DNA from: Atrichornis clamosus
Taxonomy: Eukaryota > Chordata > Aves > Passeriformes > Menuridae
Length of the DNA stretch: 64,000 bases
Reading direction: 5' to 3'
NCBI GenBank assembly: GCA_013400975.1
Contig: WBMZ01000232.1
Coordinates: forward strand, 1 to 64,000
The position numbers were made by a program, and so were the translations under genes. Each line of letters opens with the position of its first letter. Within the stretch, counting starts at the first letter, position 1. Below, piece by piece: positions 51,686 to 62,560 of this stretch. The notes beneath the pieces were generated by a model. The model saw only the letters and a list, made by a program, of their open reading frames with translations, was not told where the DNA came from and did not search any database.

Positions 51686-51746
51686 CTTCCCTTCCCTTCC
51701 CTTCCCTTCCCTTCCCTTCCCTTCCCTTCCCTTCCCTTCCCTTCCC
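51686..51746 (+). repeat. (CTTCC)12 pentanucleotide array
   Basis: Twelve perfect copies of CTTCC (51686-51745) plus one extra C. A pure array of this length is expected to vary in length between individuals. Confidence 0.95.
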
Positions 51747-53399
51747 GTTTTGCTGGGCAGTAATGTTACAGAAACATATTTTCAGCACTTCCTTTTTGGA
51801 TCCATCCTCCACCACATCTTAACACCTAACTCGCTTGGCTTATCTTAAATACACTTCTAAACCTGCCAGCAAGCCCTAGAATATCTGTTGCCAACTGTGC
51901 ACACACCCCAAATCCTGCAGCAATTGGAACAGCATCATATTCTGCACATATTTTCTCTCCATTTCTATTAATTGTGAGAGCCTGAAATTAAAAATGACTG
52001 CTTGCTTCCAGTTTGTTTGGATTTTAGCACTCGCTATAACCAAAGATAGGGACACTTGGAAAAGTAGTGGAATCTGTAGCAGGAACTGCTGAGGACTTGG
52101 AGAGCTTTATTTACACATATTTTACTCTAAATTTAACTCTGTATCTTGACATTTTGGTTGATGAAAGTGTTAACATCTCCAGAAAGATTTTACTGAAACA
52201 CGAGGCATATTCACTGTTTTCTTAGGCATTCCTATTTTTGTGTGAATTTAATTCTTTTTAATGGGAAGATAAAAATAAGAAATGTTTAGCCAGAAAAAAA
52301 AAGTCAATCGTTTAAAAAGTAATTAAAAACATATGAATTTAGATGGAAACAACAGTGAAAAAATAAAGGACAAGGGAGAGATTCAAAACACAGCATTAGT
52401 ATAATGCACTTGGTGCACTGTAAAGGCTTTGCTGCTTCTGAAATTCCCTAACAAGGTGAGTGAAACTATTCTAAGAACACTGTTATCAAGAGACACCTTT
52501 GAACTGATCTATCCTGAAGAATAACCCCCAGAAAGATAAGGTGAAGAGGAAGGGAAGGCAAAAAAAAAAAAGCAACAACTTTCATATGTTTGTTGGCCAC
52601 ACAGCACAGCTCCGACTTCTGAACATTTTTCCCCAATTATTTTTGTAAAGTATTGATCGCAATTTAATTTTGCAGTCCCAACATGAGAGGCGCTTCATGC
52701 TGAAATGTCTCACAGGAGATTGTAATCAGGGTCTAGCCTGAAGGTGAAGCACTAGTACATAGGTTTTACTCTATTCCTCCACTCTTCATCAGTTCTGGGA
52801 TTGGAGCAGAGGGCATTCTCAGGCAGATTAATTTTTGACGATGGGATCGATGGAAGATGTTTTTTCCTCCTGACATTGAGTCATCTAATTTGCTGTTTAT
52901 CTTTGGCTTATTGAGTTTTGAGCATTGTTAAATCATACCTTTCAGCTGTTTAATTTCAGATGTGGATTTTGCATTCCCCTCTTGTACTTTGGCATAACTC
53001 TTTTACCCAAAATGAGCAGGGTGATGGGCCTTTTTTGACACCAGGTTACTGCTTTCGAGTCTGTTAAGTACTCCAAGGTAATGTTATAGTACTTTCCAGC
53101 CTTTTTTCTTTGCTTGTGGCCATAGATCAGATCATCTCTAGGGAAATCATTACTTGCCATCATTATTATCCCTAGCACCTTCATCTATTCTCCCTTGTTT
53201 CCTGACTCCATTGCTTGATGAAGTGCCTACTTGTGAGGACACCTTTAACTCAGGCCTTATAATTAACCCCTTCACTGCTCGGGCTGCTTCATTTTTTATT
53301 CTTTTCCTCAATAAGTTGTGATCTATGTGTTTAGCTTTTGGAGCAGCTCATCATAGCAGCACTCTGGACTTGCCTGGGAAGCTCTTTTCCTGGTGTTTT
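51747..53399. other. Intergenic DNA; no gene seen
   Basis: AT-rich sequence with short open frames only. Nothing was recognised. Confidence 0.55.
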
Positions 53400-53650
53400 T
53401 TTCCTTTCGATTTTGCTTTATTACCAAAGCGAACATTGCGCCAAATATATCGCTAATAATAAATAAAAGGCTTTCACTTAAATGAAAATTGACTTTGCTT
53501 AACCTTTGCTAAAGGGTTATACATTATTGCTTTACATTTCAAGGGGAATCCTCTAACCTTGGCCCAACTCTGAACAGTCTATGGAATAATCTTGCAATTA
53601 TTAATTTTTACTGACTCAACGTATATGCATATAATTACAAATATTTGTGT
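53400..53650. promoter_or_regulatory. Candidate conserved noncoding element
   Basis: A high-complexity AT-rich stretch with octamer-like, ATTA-rich and TAATAATAAAT words, and scattered unmethylation-sensitive CpGs (CGAACATTGCGCC, ATATCGC) that are unusual for neutral AT-rich DNA. Texture only; conservation was not tested. Confidence 0.3.
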
Positions 53651-54459
53651 ATAGTGGTGACCAGTAAAAGGTGGCTAGAAACAAGAAGTTACTTGTCATG
53701 GGAAGCTGCTAAGCTATTATACATCACACTGGCTTCAAACAGCCCATTGGTAAAAATCAGCAATATTTTCTTTTTATTCTCCCATTCTCTTAGACTCAAG
53801 GCTAGGAAGGGGTAGCTTGTGTACTATATGAGTCTATTCTTTGGATATCTCATATCACTTCCAAAAATGTTCGTCTTTTGGGCAGAAGACTACCCAGTTC
53901 ACCTTTGAAAGGCAAAAACCTCAACTCGCACCCTTTGAGGCTTGATTAGAAATTTTTTTTATCAATTTGTGTGAGAAAATTTTTCAATACACTTTTATTT
54001 TTTACAACTAGACTGACATTTTCTTACTTCAAGGCACTTAAAAATTGAAGACAAAAGGTTGGCTGGGCCATGGTGATTTTCATAAAATAGTAATTAAATT
54101 GTGATGAAAACAAAACATACTAATTGAATATAAAACTAAATATAAAATTACATAAATGGGATATTAAACTTCATTTAAATGCTATTTTTATGGTGAAAAA
54201 TAAAATATTTGTTGGCACGGGATTCTTTAATATAAATATAGGGACCTTTTTTGTCTGTTTTGTACACAACTATAAAACACTGTGCAGGGGATGAGAATTT
54301 TGTTGGGCGAGAATTTTGTTAGGGGTGTTGTTTGTTTGTTTGTGGATTTGCGGGTTTTGGGGGGTTTTATTTTAAGACTATCAGAAATTAGCCCATCACA
54401 GCTTGAAACCATGCCAGAATTCAGGTTTAGCTCGTCTCTTAATTTTCAGAGGTTTTAAC
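53651..54459. other. Intergenic DNA; no gene seen
   Basis: AT-rich sequence ending in a T/G-rich low-complexity run near 54320-54372 with a local duplication of GAGAATTTTGTT at about 54292-54320. Confidence 0.6.
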
Positions 54460-54740
54460 GAGACTTGCGGTGAGGCGTGTCTCACCTCCCTTTTGCGCGC
54501 GTCATTCCCGCGTTTCCAAGCGCCGCATCCCAACTGCTCCGCGGAGCATCCCTGCTCCGGGCTCGGCCGTGCGAGCAGCTTCTCTCCGGCCGCCTCTCGC
54601 AGCTGCTCGGCGCCAGCCGCAGCTCGGTCCCTCGGTGGCAGGGGAGGGAAAGTGGCTGTAATTACCGGCTGCAGGTGTGAACGCCTGCTCCCCCTGCCCC
54701 GGGGGAACCGAACCGGAGCCGTGATTAAAGGTAGTTAGCG
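54460..54740. promoter_or_regulatory. Isolated CpG island (candidate promoter of an unannotated transcript)
   Basis: About 270 bases carry roughly 30 CpG dinucleotides by hand count, with CGCGCG, GCGCCGC and CCGCGG words, set in DNA almost free of CpG for tens of kilobases on both sides. Such islands in birds usually mark transcription starts or Polycomb-bound regulatory DNA. Possible splice donors exist on the + strand (CTGCAG|GTGTGA near 54674, AAAG|GTAGTT near 54730) and on the - strand (GCCG|GTAATT near 54665). Overlapping GC-driven open frames are present, but none has a recognisable domain. A noncoding RNA promoter or an enhancer-type island are both possible. Confidence 0.6.
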
Positions 54741-57700
54741 GTCCCTAATGACTGCAAACATGCCGAGCTGATAATTGCAACTACTTCTCATTCCGCCACC
54801 CGCGAGGACTGACCTACTGCCAGCAATAAACTTTCTTAAGTTTTATCCTCGGCTTTTCAGAATTCAGTTTTATAATTATTTTTTTTTTTAGAAAAGATTT
54901 TTCTAATCCTTCTTGACCTGCTTTGGATTTGTGACCGGCCCTCTGAGCAATGCTGGTGTAAAGCATCCAGGAGCAGCTGGAAAGGGGAGGATACTGGGTA
55001 GAGAGGGAAAGTGATCCTGTGTAGTGAGTTTCTATATTCCAATTTTTGCCAATTATATCAATTCGTAGATTGCTTTGATGTTATCAAACCTGTGAAACTC
55101 TCGCTAATGTTACTTTTCACATGCTAAAGTCGATTATGAGCTTATGTACCCTGCTGCTCAATGGCCTAAATGAACATATTCATGAAATCCACAATAAGAG
55201 CTGGTTATTTGATTGTACAGCAAATTAGGATGTTCCTATCCTTAGGCTCTGAGTCTGCCTTCTCTGAAAGAAAATACGTGCTAGTTCCATCAAAATCCTA
55301 TCTATTAATCAATTGTATTCACATCCAGTCCCCTTTGAAGATACGGGTAAAGGGCAACAGAAAACCACCCTTCCCCAAATCTGCAGCAAATGATTTCTGG
55401 CACCATAAACACCACTCATTTTTCCAGAGGACACATCTGTCCCGAAGGTCTAGTGTCACCTACGTCATCCCTGCTTGTGGCTGTTGCCGCAGAAATGGCA
55501 GCCTTTAAAACCCGTTGCAATCTCTTCTCTCTGCCTCCACAAAAAGTTAGGGGCTAATTAAGGAAATGCATACAGGAGCTACTTCTGAGCCTTCAGTAGC
55601 AACACAGCAGCTTGCAACGCGAGGAGCTGAAGAAGTGAGCATGCACTTGGTCCCTCTGCAGAGGAAAAACAAACTAAAAAACATTATAATCTTTTTGGCA
55701 TTTAAAAAAAAAATCCTTTCTTCCTTTCTATATAGTAACATATAACCCCCAAAATCAATAATGCAGAGGCAGAGTTAAAAAGAAACAAAAAAGAGAAGTA
55801 CTACAAGATGCTCCAGTCAAAATATCTCTTAACTGGCTCCAGAGGGGCAGAATCATCCCTCGTCCTTTTCAGCTGGAGCAGCTCTGACCAAGAGGTGAGG
55901 TTTCATACATGGTAGTGAAGCAAAGCTGGGAAAAAAGGAGTGGAAAGGGGATTTCAAGGTTGAAACGTCTGTTCAGCAGACTCCTCTGAGACAGGAAGAA
56001 AGCAATCAGTCAGGAACTTTTGCACGGCTTGTAGTTTTGACAGAGCAAAACTGATTTCAATACCGGACTAAAGATATGCTCTGCAAGTAATTATTGTATA
56101 TAATCCCACTGATAGGGAATTTATTCCTTTAGTGATAAATTGTGGGATAATCCTGGATGTTTGAGGACAATTCCATGGTCTGTGATGAGGGCTTTCTATG
56201 AGTTGGGTATTGATTCATGTGATTTGGGGGAAACCATTTCACCTCCTTGCTGATGATGACTCTTCCCTGATCTGTCTTCTGTTAACTCTTTGCGCCTGGA
56301 ACTTTTTTAGTAGTGATTGAATAATGCACCTGCATATGTAAATCCATTGCTACTAGTAAATAGTAGAAATATTAAAGTTTGGGGAAAAAACCCCAAGCAA
56401 CCCCACACACTTCTTTACTTGCCCGTAGCTTAGATGATTTGGACAAGACAATTGTTTTTCCACGTGGAAAGAAAGAGAGGAATGGAACTGCACAGTCTGA
56501 GTTTTTAAATGTGAAAATAATGACCATTAAATTTGTGATTTGAAAATGTGTCAGCAGAAAGCAGAAAACGATATGGACACGTTTTGCAGGCTACTGCCTT
56601 AGGGTCAATTGAAACAAGCAGATCTGTGGGGCACTGCAGTGTAAGGAGCAAGCAATGGCAGGTGCACATGTGCCTGGGGCTTCTCTACCTTCCATTTAAA
56701 TAAAAGTTTAAGTTTGATAGCACTAATCATTTCTGTCCCTTTGCATTTTAAACAGCCACTGGCATTGCCTAAGCAGTTTAACTGTGCGCTAGCAGAACTG
56801 TGGGCTTGCTGGGAAAAGGCAACAGGAAGGGGGATAAGAGGCAGGAAAAAAAACCAAGCCAGAGGTGCAACCCTTTTTCAAGAGAAAGGGTCCAAATGAA
56901 TATCCAGAGGTCAAAAATGGAACAATTACAAGCCTTTGAGTTAGCACCAGTAACAAGCATGTGTCTCCCAGCAATTTCAACTCTTGTGAATGAAATTTTG
57001 AGATGTTGGTGTGCCTGTGTGGGCTGAAAGGGTCTAAAACCCACGCAAGAAACCACGAGGCATATAAGTAGACTCTGAGAGAGGAGTAAGGATGGATGTA
57101 GCACTGAATTTTACCCTTTTCCCCAGCAGCCTGCTCCTCATTTCTGCCACACGTTGCCACAGGGGCGAAATTTCACGGCAGTGGGCAAATATGTGCCTGC
57201 ACCTTGGTAGCCCTATCCCTTCTGCAGTGCTTTCTTGTCAACACCCGCACTGATGCCTTCCCCTAATGGGTTGTTCGTGGTGTTCTGGTGGGAGACAACT
57301 GAGGGATAAAGGCAGAGGAGTTTGCTACAGACAGAAAAAATCTTGACCTGCTACAGCGAAGGTTTGGTTTTGAAAGGCTTTCTTTTGCTTGCTCAAAGGG
57401 TAAGGTGCTAGAAAACCACTAAAAGTCAAATTTCACATTTTTATGTTGATTGTGCTTCATTTTTGTGTGGGAGTTCTTGCTGGGTCCCTTTGCTGCTTGT
57501 AGAAATAGATTATTTTGCTATTCAGAGATGTGTGGGGATTAGTGATACCTAATGGGCTGATGTCTAATTGGAGCCCAAGATATGTGAATGCAGGAGAGAA
57601 GTCTCCAGAAAGACCATTTTTCAGGGTCTTTAAGAGAGATAAGGAGGTGTGATATCTTACCGGAGTAAGTTTTCAGCTCTCAAAATCTACATTCAAATTT

Positions 57701-58675
57701 TGGCTGAACTCTTGAGTGAAAGTCAGTGTTCCATGGCTTGAGCTGGCTCCCAGGTCCTTCAGAAGCCTTCTGTGACACTCTGTGTGCTTTGACTAGCTAA
57801 AAATATTAGCCAGGGCTGTGCCAAGCAAATGATGTAAAATGGCAGAGGTAAAAATCCTCTCTCTGCTGCTGTCACCAGCAGCACCTCTGATTTTAGTGAG
57901 AATTAATCTGATTTATAAGGGCCTTGTGTTTGATCAGAGATGCGTCCAAATCAAGTCTCTGTTACTGAGAGATTTTTGGTCTATCTGAATTAGTTAATTA
58001 ATTGCGAACAATAACAAAGTGAAAATGTCAGAGTCCTGACTTTCCAGGTGTGAATGAGGTGTGAATAAGGTAGGAAAAATTGAATTTAAACAGGCTTCAT
58101 TTTTTCTTCAGCGAGATAGCAGAAGTTGCTTTTCTAGGTGATGCTACATGGTGGGCAATAAATACTGTTCTATCAGAATTAAATCGTCTCTTTGGAAGAT
58201 AGAGCCAGGTAAAAGAGCACAAGAGAAGATTTGCTGTACTGGTTACTCATGTTCTCCAACAGAGCCAAAATATGTTTGCTCCCAGGGGTCTTTGTCCATA
58301 GTAGGTTGGGCACACAGGTCTCACTAAGGATGTGGCATGGGCTCCATTTGGTTTTCTTTTTGGTTGGGGACCATAAGGAAGCACAGCCACAGCAGGTCTA
58401 AAAGCACCAACTTTTTAAATTACAGCTGCGACATTTCCTTCCTCTGTGAATTTAGCCTTAAGGATCTTACTCGCTCTCTTTCAGATCACATCTCCTCCAC
58501 TTCTGTTTTGTGCAATCAGCCAATTAATAATGGCTTGAGAAGCAGGCAGGCATAATTGGCACACTCTTTGTCGAAGAATAATCGTGAATGTGAAAATAAA
58601 TTGTAGAGGTTGTAATTGTTTTCCTTGCCTCTTCTTCTTTTTCACCGTATTAGTCCTGGTAGAAACTCAGGGAGG
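54741..58675. other. Intergenic DNA; no gene seen
   Basis: High-complexity AT-rich flank next to the CpG island (about 55.03-55.23 kb), then ordinary desert. A stretch at about 57.90-58.03 kb with TTAGTTAATTAATTG and CCAAATCAAG words has regulatory texture. No coding exon or repeat family was recognised. Confidence 0.5.
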
Positions 58676-58850
58676 AATAGTCTGGATCAGACCAAAGTTC
58701 TTGTCTAGCCAAGTGTCTGTCTCTGACAGGGACTATTAAAAGGTGGTTTGGAACTGTGATAAGAAAAAGTACAGGCAGGGCAATCTTTTTCCCAGCACTT
58801 CTTTAAGTATCCAGCAATTAGTGCTTTTAGACAATTCCTAAGCTACAATT
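58676..58850. repeat. Old amniote CR1-type repeat fragment
   Basis: TCTGGATCAGACCAAAGTTC, GTCTAGCCAAGTGTCTGTCTCTGACAGGGAC, CCCAGCACTTCTTTAAG and TTCCTAAGCTA follow an old amniote interspersed repeat that I recall as 'ggatcagaccaaaggtccatctagcccagtatcctgtctccgacagtggcc ... cccagcttct'. Order is preserved. The subfamily and orientation are not certain. Confidence 0.6.
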
Positions 58851-58926
58851 TGTATGTATTGCTGTTCTCCTGCTTAGGTATTTTATATGCTTAGCTGGCG
58901 CTATTGAAAAATCCCACAGTTGCTAC

Positions 58927-59015
58927 CCTCACATAGCCTGTGAGGTAGAAAAGTGGTATATTATCTCCACATTATGGATTTGGAACTGAGCAGCTGAGAG
59001 ACTTGAAATGCCACC
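58927..59015 (+). repeat. MIR-type SINE relic
   Basis: CCTCACATAGCCTGTGAGGTAGAAAAGTGGTATATTATCTCCACATTATGGATTTGGAACTGAG-like text is collinear with the MIR 3' half 'ctcacaa.aaccctgtgaggtaggta.tattattatccccattttacagatgaggaactgagg', followed by AGAGACTTGAAATGCC for 'agaggttaagtgacttgcc'. It lies 76 bases after the CR1-type fragment. Confidence 0.65.
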
Positions 59016-61630
59016 ACCTAAAAATAGATTAGAGCTGTTACAGTTCATTAGCACAATAAAAACTTTGGACCAAATTGATACCCAGCCTGTCCTTAAAAAT
59101 CCAACCTCTCTATAAACTCCCTGTTACAATACTGCAGGATGAGGCAAGGGTGACTGCAACCCTGAAATTTTATGGTACCTCTGCGTTGCTTCACTTTCTC
59201 AGTAAATGCCAGCAACACAATCCTGTGTATTATGACTTCAGTTACACAGAGCTGCTTCCAGCTGACTTTCAGACTCCAAGATCAGGATCTTTGGTATTTT
59301 TCAACTGGCCTTACAAGACACAGCAAAGGTGATTCCCTCCTTTTATGAGGACTTTGAGGGAAAGAGAGTGGAAAAACCTGTTGCAATGCTCCCAAAATAA
59401 ACTGGGATGCGAGGTCAAAGCAGAAATTTTCCTTTTTGCTACAATCTGAGTGGTGACATTTTATCACTTATACGATGATTGAGACTGTAGGAAGAAATGT
59501 GAGTCTGTCATTCTAAATTCATTTTGTTAGGCATTTATCTTGCTTTTTCTTTTTTTATTTTTTTAATTAATATGCATTCATTTTCACAAGGCTACTGTAC
59601 TTCAGAAAGTCATTGTGTACAAGGAGCACTGATATGCTCTGCTTCAACTTTAAACATAAAAAAATCAAAATACTTTTATAGCTATTGATACATGATTATT
59701 GTTCACAGCTCATACGTTTGGTTAGTAGTGTGGCATCTGATTTGGATCCCTAGATATTATAATTAATTGTAGCCAATAAAGCTACGTACTTAAAAGTTCT
59801 GATAATTTAACTCTAAAAGTTAAGAGATCTAGATTGTTTTTTTCTTATTCTGTTCATTCAGAAAGCTGGTTCCAATACTAGCAGTGTATTGGTTGGATGC
59901 CACTGATAGTTGTTTTCATGCCCTTGATATAAAAAAAGGCTTAAACAAATGTTATATATTTTGAATAAGAACTAAAGATGCTTAGAAATACTTGTGGATA
60001 TCAGAGGACTGATCTAAGTTTCCTGAAAGCAGAAAAACGTTAAAAATCTGGTCTTAATTTCCACATCTGTGCATTCAGATGAATGAAATACATACGAATT
60101 ACCTTTGGCTTTGGTCTAACCATTTATTAATAGGGCTTTTCACACCCATTATTTTATGTTTGTGTCTCCTCATAAAACCCCCACTCTTGGGAAGAATGTA
60201 GAGAAAAAAAGTCTCATTTTATATTGTTGTAGAGTGTAGGTAGAAGGAGCGCTTTTCCACATTGGAGTTTAGAGATTTTTGTGAAAGGAACCAGAGTTTT
60301 GTATATTACAAACAAGCACAACCTGGATCCCAGCTGGATACAGAGACACATCCATACATTGTACTAATGTTGGCGCTTCTTTCTCTTTTCCCTGCCAACT
60401 CACTTGCTTGTGCATTTTCTATAAAATGAAAGTCAAAGTTTACGGCAAGACTGAAATCCTGACATCTTCATCTTGGCATCTGTGGAAAGATAGTGTCAGG
60501 ACAGTGAAAAAAAAAAAGTTGTCATCTCATTAACTTCTAATTTGGATTAAAACCACCTGTAAATAGTTGGCCTTCCAGTGTGGCTCTTTGTTATTTCTCA
60601 GTGGCACAGCCTATCACATTGCTAAATGTAAACTGCTCCTGGCTAGATTTTCAAAGTAATTTGACAACATTGTTGGATTTTGCTCTAACATAATCTAGAC
60701 ATTGTTTCCCCGTGGTGGGACGAGGGTATTGTGAAGAAACTGTTTTACAGAATTTCCCAGCAATTTTCTCCTCTCTTACAATACCTATCATATTTTGCTT
60801 AACTATAGCAATACTCCCAGGATCAAATGCTCTACTTGGATGTGTTCAGCGTTTACATGAACCGTATGGATTTCATACATTTAGATGAGACCTTGCTCAG
60901 AATACTAATGTTATGTGCTTTACCATAATGCAGTGAAACCCAATTTGGTTTTGATTGCAATAAACTGGAGCCAAACGTGCAAACCTTTGCTAATTTAAGT
61001 TGATTTTACCTTTATCGTTTTGCATATTACACGATCTAGAGCCACACAAACAAAAGCTTGTTTGGACTTAGTGTGCTTTCCTTTTCAGAAAACAGAATTC
61101 TTTTTAATTAAAAACACTTTAAAAAAATCAGTATGTGTAATTGCTAACACCTGCTATGTGTTACTAACAGATGTTTCTTACTTACCTAAGGGAACTGTTA
61201 TAATTACACTGTACGTTTATTGGAATGGCATTTAACCAAGATAGTTTAGGAACTTCAGGTGGTGACTTTGTGTTCTTTCATTCATCTTTCCTCTAAAAAA
61301 TCTAAAAAATATCCAAACAGCCAGGCCTCCTCACTCTCTTTCCCTGCTCATATTCACCAAACGCAGTTCACCAAAAGGAGAGTTTGGATGTTCAGCCTCT
61401 CCTTGCTCCTCATTCCATCCCTGAGCCTCAAAGAGGGATTTGAATTTGTTGCTTCAGGTGTTGCACTGGAGCCTGTCCTGGCAATGTCCAGGAGGGGACG
61501 GGTACAAGTCATGCTGACAGTGGGGTTCCAGGAATGCAGCCTTGTTGATTGACCTTGAGCAGCCCTCTTAATCTCTGTGTTTCTGTGTTCTTTTCTGTGA
61601 AATATCGTCAGCGTGACCTGCTCATAATAA
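59016..61630. other. Intergenic DNA; no gene seen
   Basis: AT-rich desert with short open frames and no recognisable repeat or exon. Confidence 0.55.
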
Positions 61631-61870
61631 CCATTAAGGTTTGAAAAGACCTCTAAGATCTTTGAGTTAACCCAAAAGTCAGCACTGCCCAGCCCACCAT
61701 TCCATGTCCTAAAAGCCACATCCACAAACACCTGCAGGGATGGTGGACAACTTGTTCCAGTGCTTGACCACCCCTTTGGTGAAGGTATTTTTCCAATCTA
61801 AGCCTCCCCTGGCGCAAGTGGAGGCCGTTTCCTCTTGTCCTGTTGCTTGTCACTTGGGAGGAGAGACTGA
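61631..61870 (-). mobile_element. CR1 LINE 3'-end fragment, antisense, with internal deletions
   Basis: Read on the + strand it shows CCATTAAGGTTTGAAAAGACCTCTAAGATC, GCCCACCATTCCATGTCC, AAAAGCCACATCCACA, CACCTGCAGGGATGGTG, CTTGTTCCAGTGCTTGACCACCCCTTTGGTGAAGG, CTAAGCCTCCCCTGGCGCAAG and GAGGCCGTTTCCTCTTGTCCTGTTGCTTGTCACTTGGGAGGAGAGACT. This is the reverse complement of the 3' part of a common avian CR1 subfamily, distinct from the copy at 50 kb. It is missing pieces and stops at about 61870. It encodes nothing intact. Confidence 0.9.
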
Positions 61871-62160
61871 AATGCACGGGGGAGGGAGGCCCAAATCAAG
61901 AGTGTTTCCCCAGGGCTTTGAGATCTCTAGATTAGGTTAGATTAGAGGTGAGTAGGACCAGTTCTGGGTGCTGTGCTGCCAGCAGGGCCGTGCAGGCCTG
62001 AGGCAGGATGCCCTCATGGCTCTGCTGGCCCAGCAGGTTGCAGGAGGTGCTGTGCATTCCTGCATCTTCCTACGCTCCGTGTTCTCCCTCTGCATCTTCA
62101 TTTATGAAACTAATCACACAATTACCTGCAGGCATGTGTTAAATATGACACTGGTCTCTG
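61871..62160. other. GC-richer flank of the CR1 fragment; no gene seen
   Basis: The segment at about 61950-62060 is GC-richer and could be another decayed repeat or a remnant of the same insertion, but I do not recognise it. Confidence 0.4.
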
Positions 62161-62560
62161 CAAAATAATGGGCCAATTGCAAACAATGAATAAAGAGAGG
62201 CAGCTCCATTTATAACTGCTGTTTCAACAGAGCTGTGTTGTAATCAAAGTGATCTGAGGGTGACTCATTAATTAATTGATGTTCTTTTTTATTATGTGCT
62301 ATTGAGTTAATGAGTAATTTGTGCTAGATAACTCTCTGAACACACTGATTACGTGAGATATTTTCTGGGGCTTTCATATCAATGACATGCTGAATAGGTG
62401 GAAGATGGTATTTGCTTATGTATACTCATTATTAGAAGGTTCAGGATGAATATAAATCAGCAGATGGGCATTTAAAAAGGTATTAGATACATGCAGCTCT
62501 TACTTTAATGCTTTAAACAGATACTCTTCAGCTTTTAATGCCTTAAACAGTATTAAAATC
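62161..62560. promoter_or_regulatory. Candidate conserved noncoding element
   Basis: Dense in homeodomain and related words: CCAATTGCAAACAATGAATAAAG, TCATTAATTAATTGATG, GAGTTAATGAGTAATTTG, plus GTAATCAAAGTGATC (TCF/LEF-like) and TGACTCATTA (AP-1-like). No simple repeat until a small imperfect duplication of TTAATGCTTTAAACAG at 62504-62551. Enhancer role is inferred only from motif texture. Confidence 0.4.

Noticed and set aside
51520..51822. 100-codon open frame with an LPFPS-type repeat
   Set aside because: The repeat is just the CTTCC array read in frame; no start context, exon signal or family similarity.
54403..54738. 111-, 67- and 63-codon open frames over the CpG island
   Set aside because: Long frames are expected in GC-rich, stop-poor DNA. 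Three frames are open at once and none shows a domain, so a protein-coding exon is not supported.
61354..61940. Overlapping open frames of up to 125 codons on both strands
   Set aside because: Much of this span is the antisense CR1 fragment; no intact reverse transcriptase domain or other protein family is visible.
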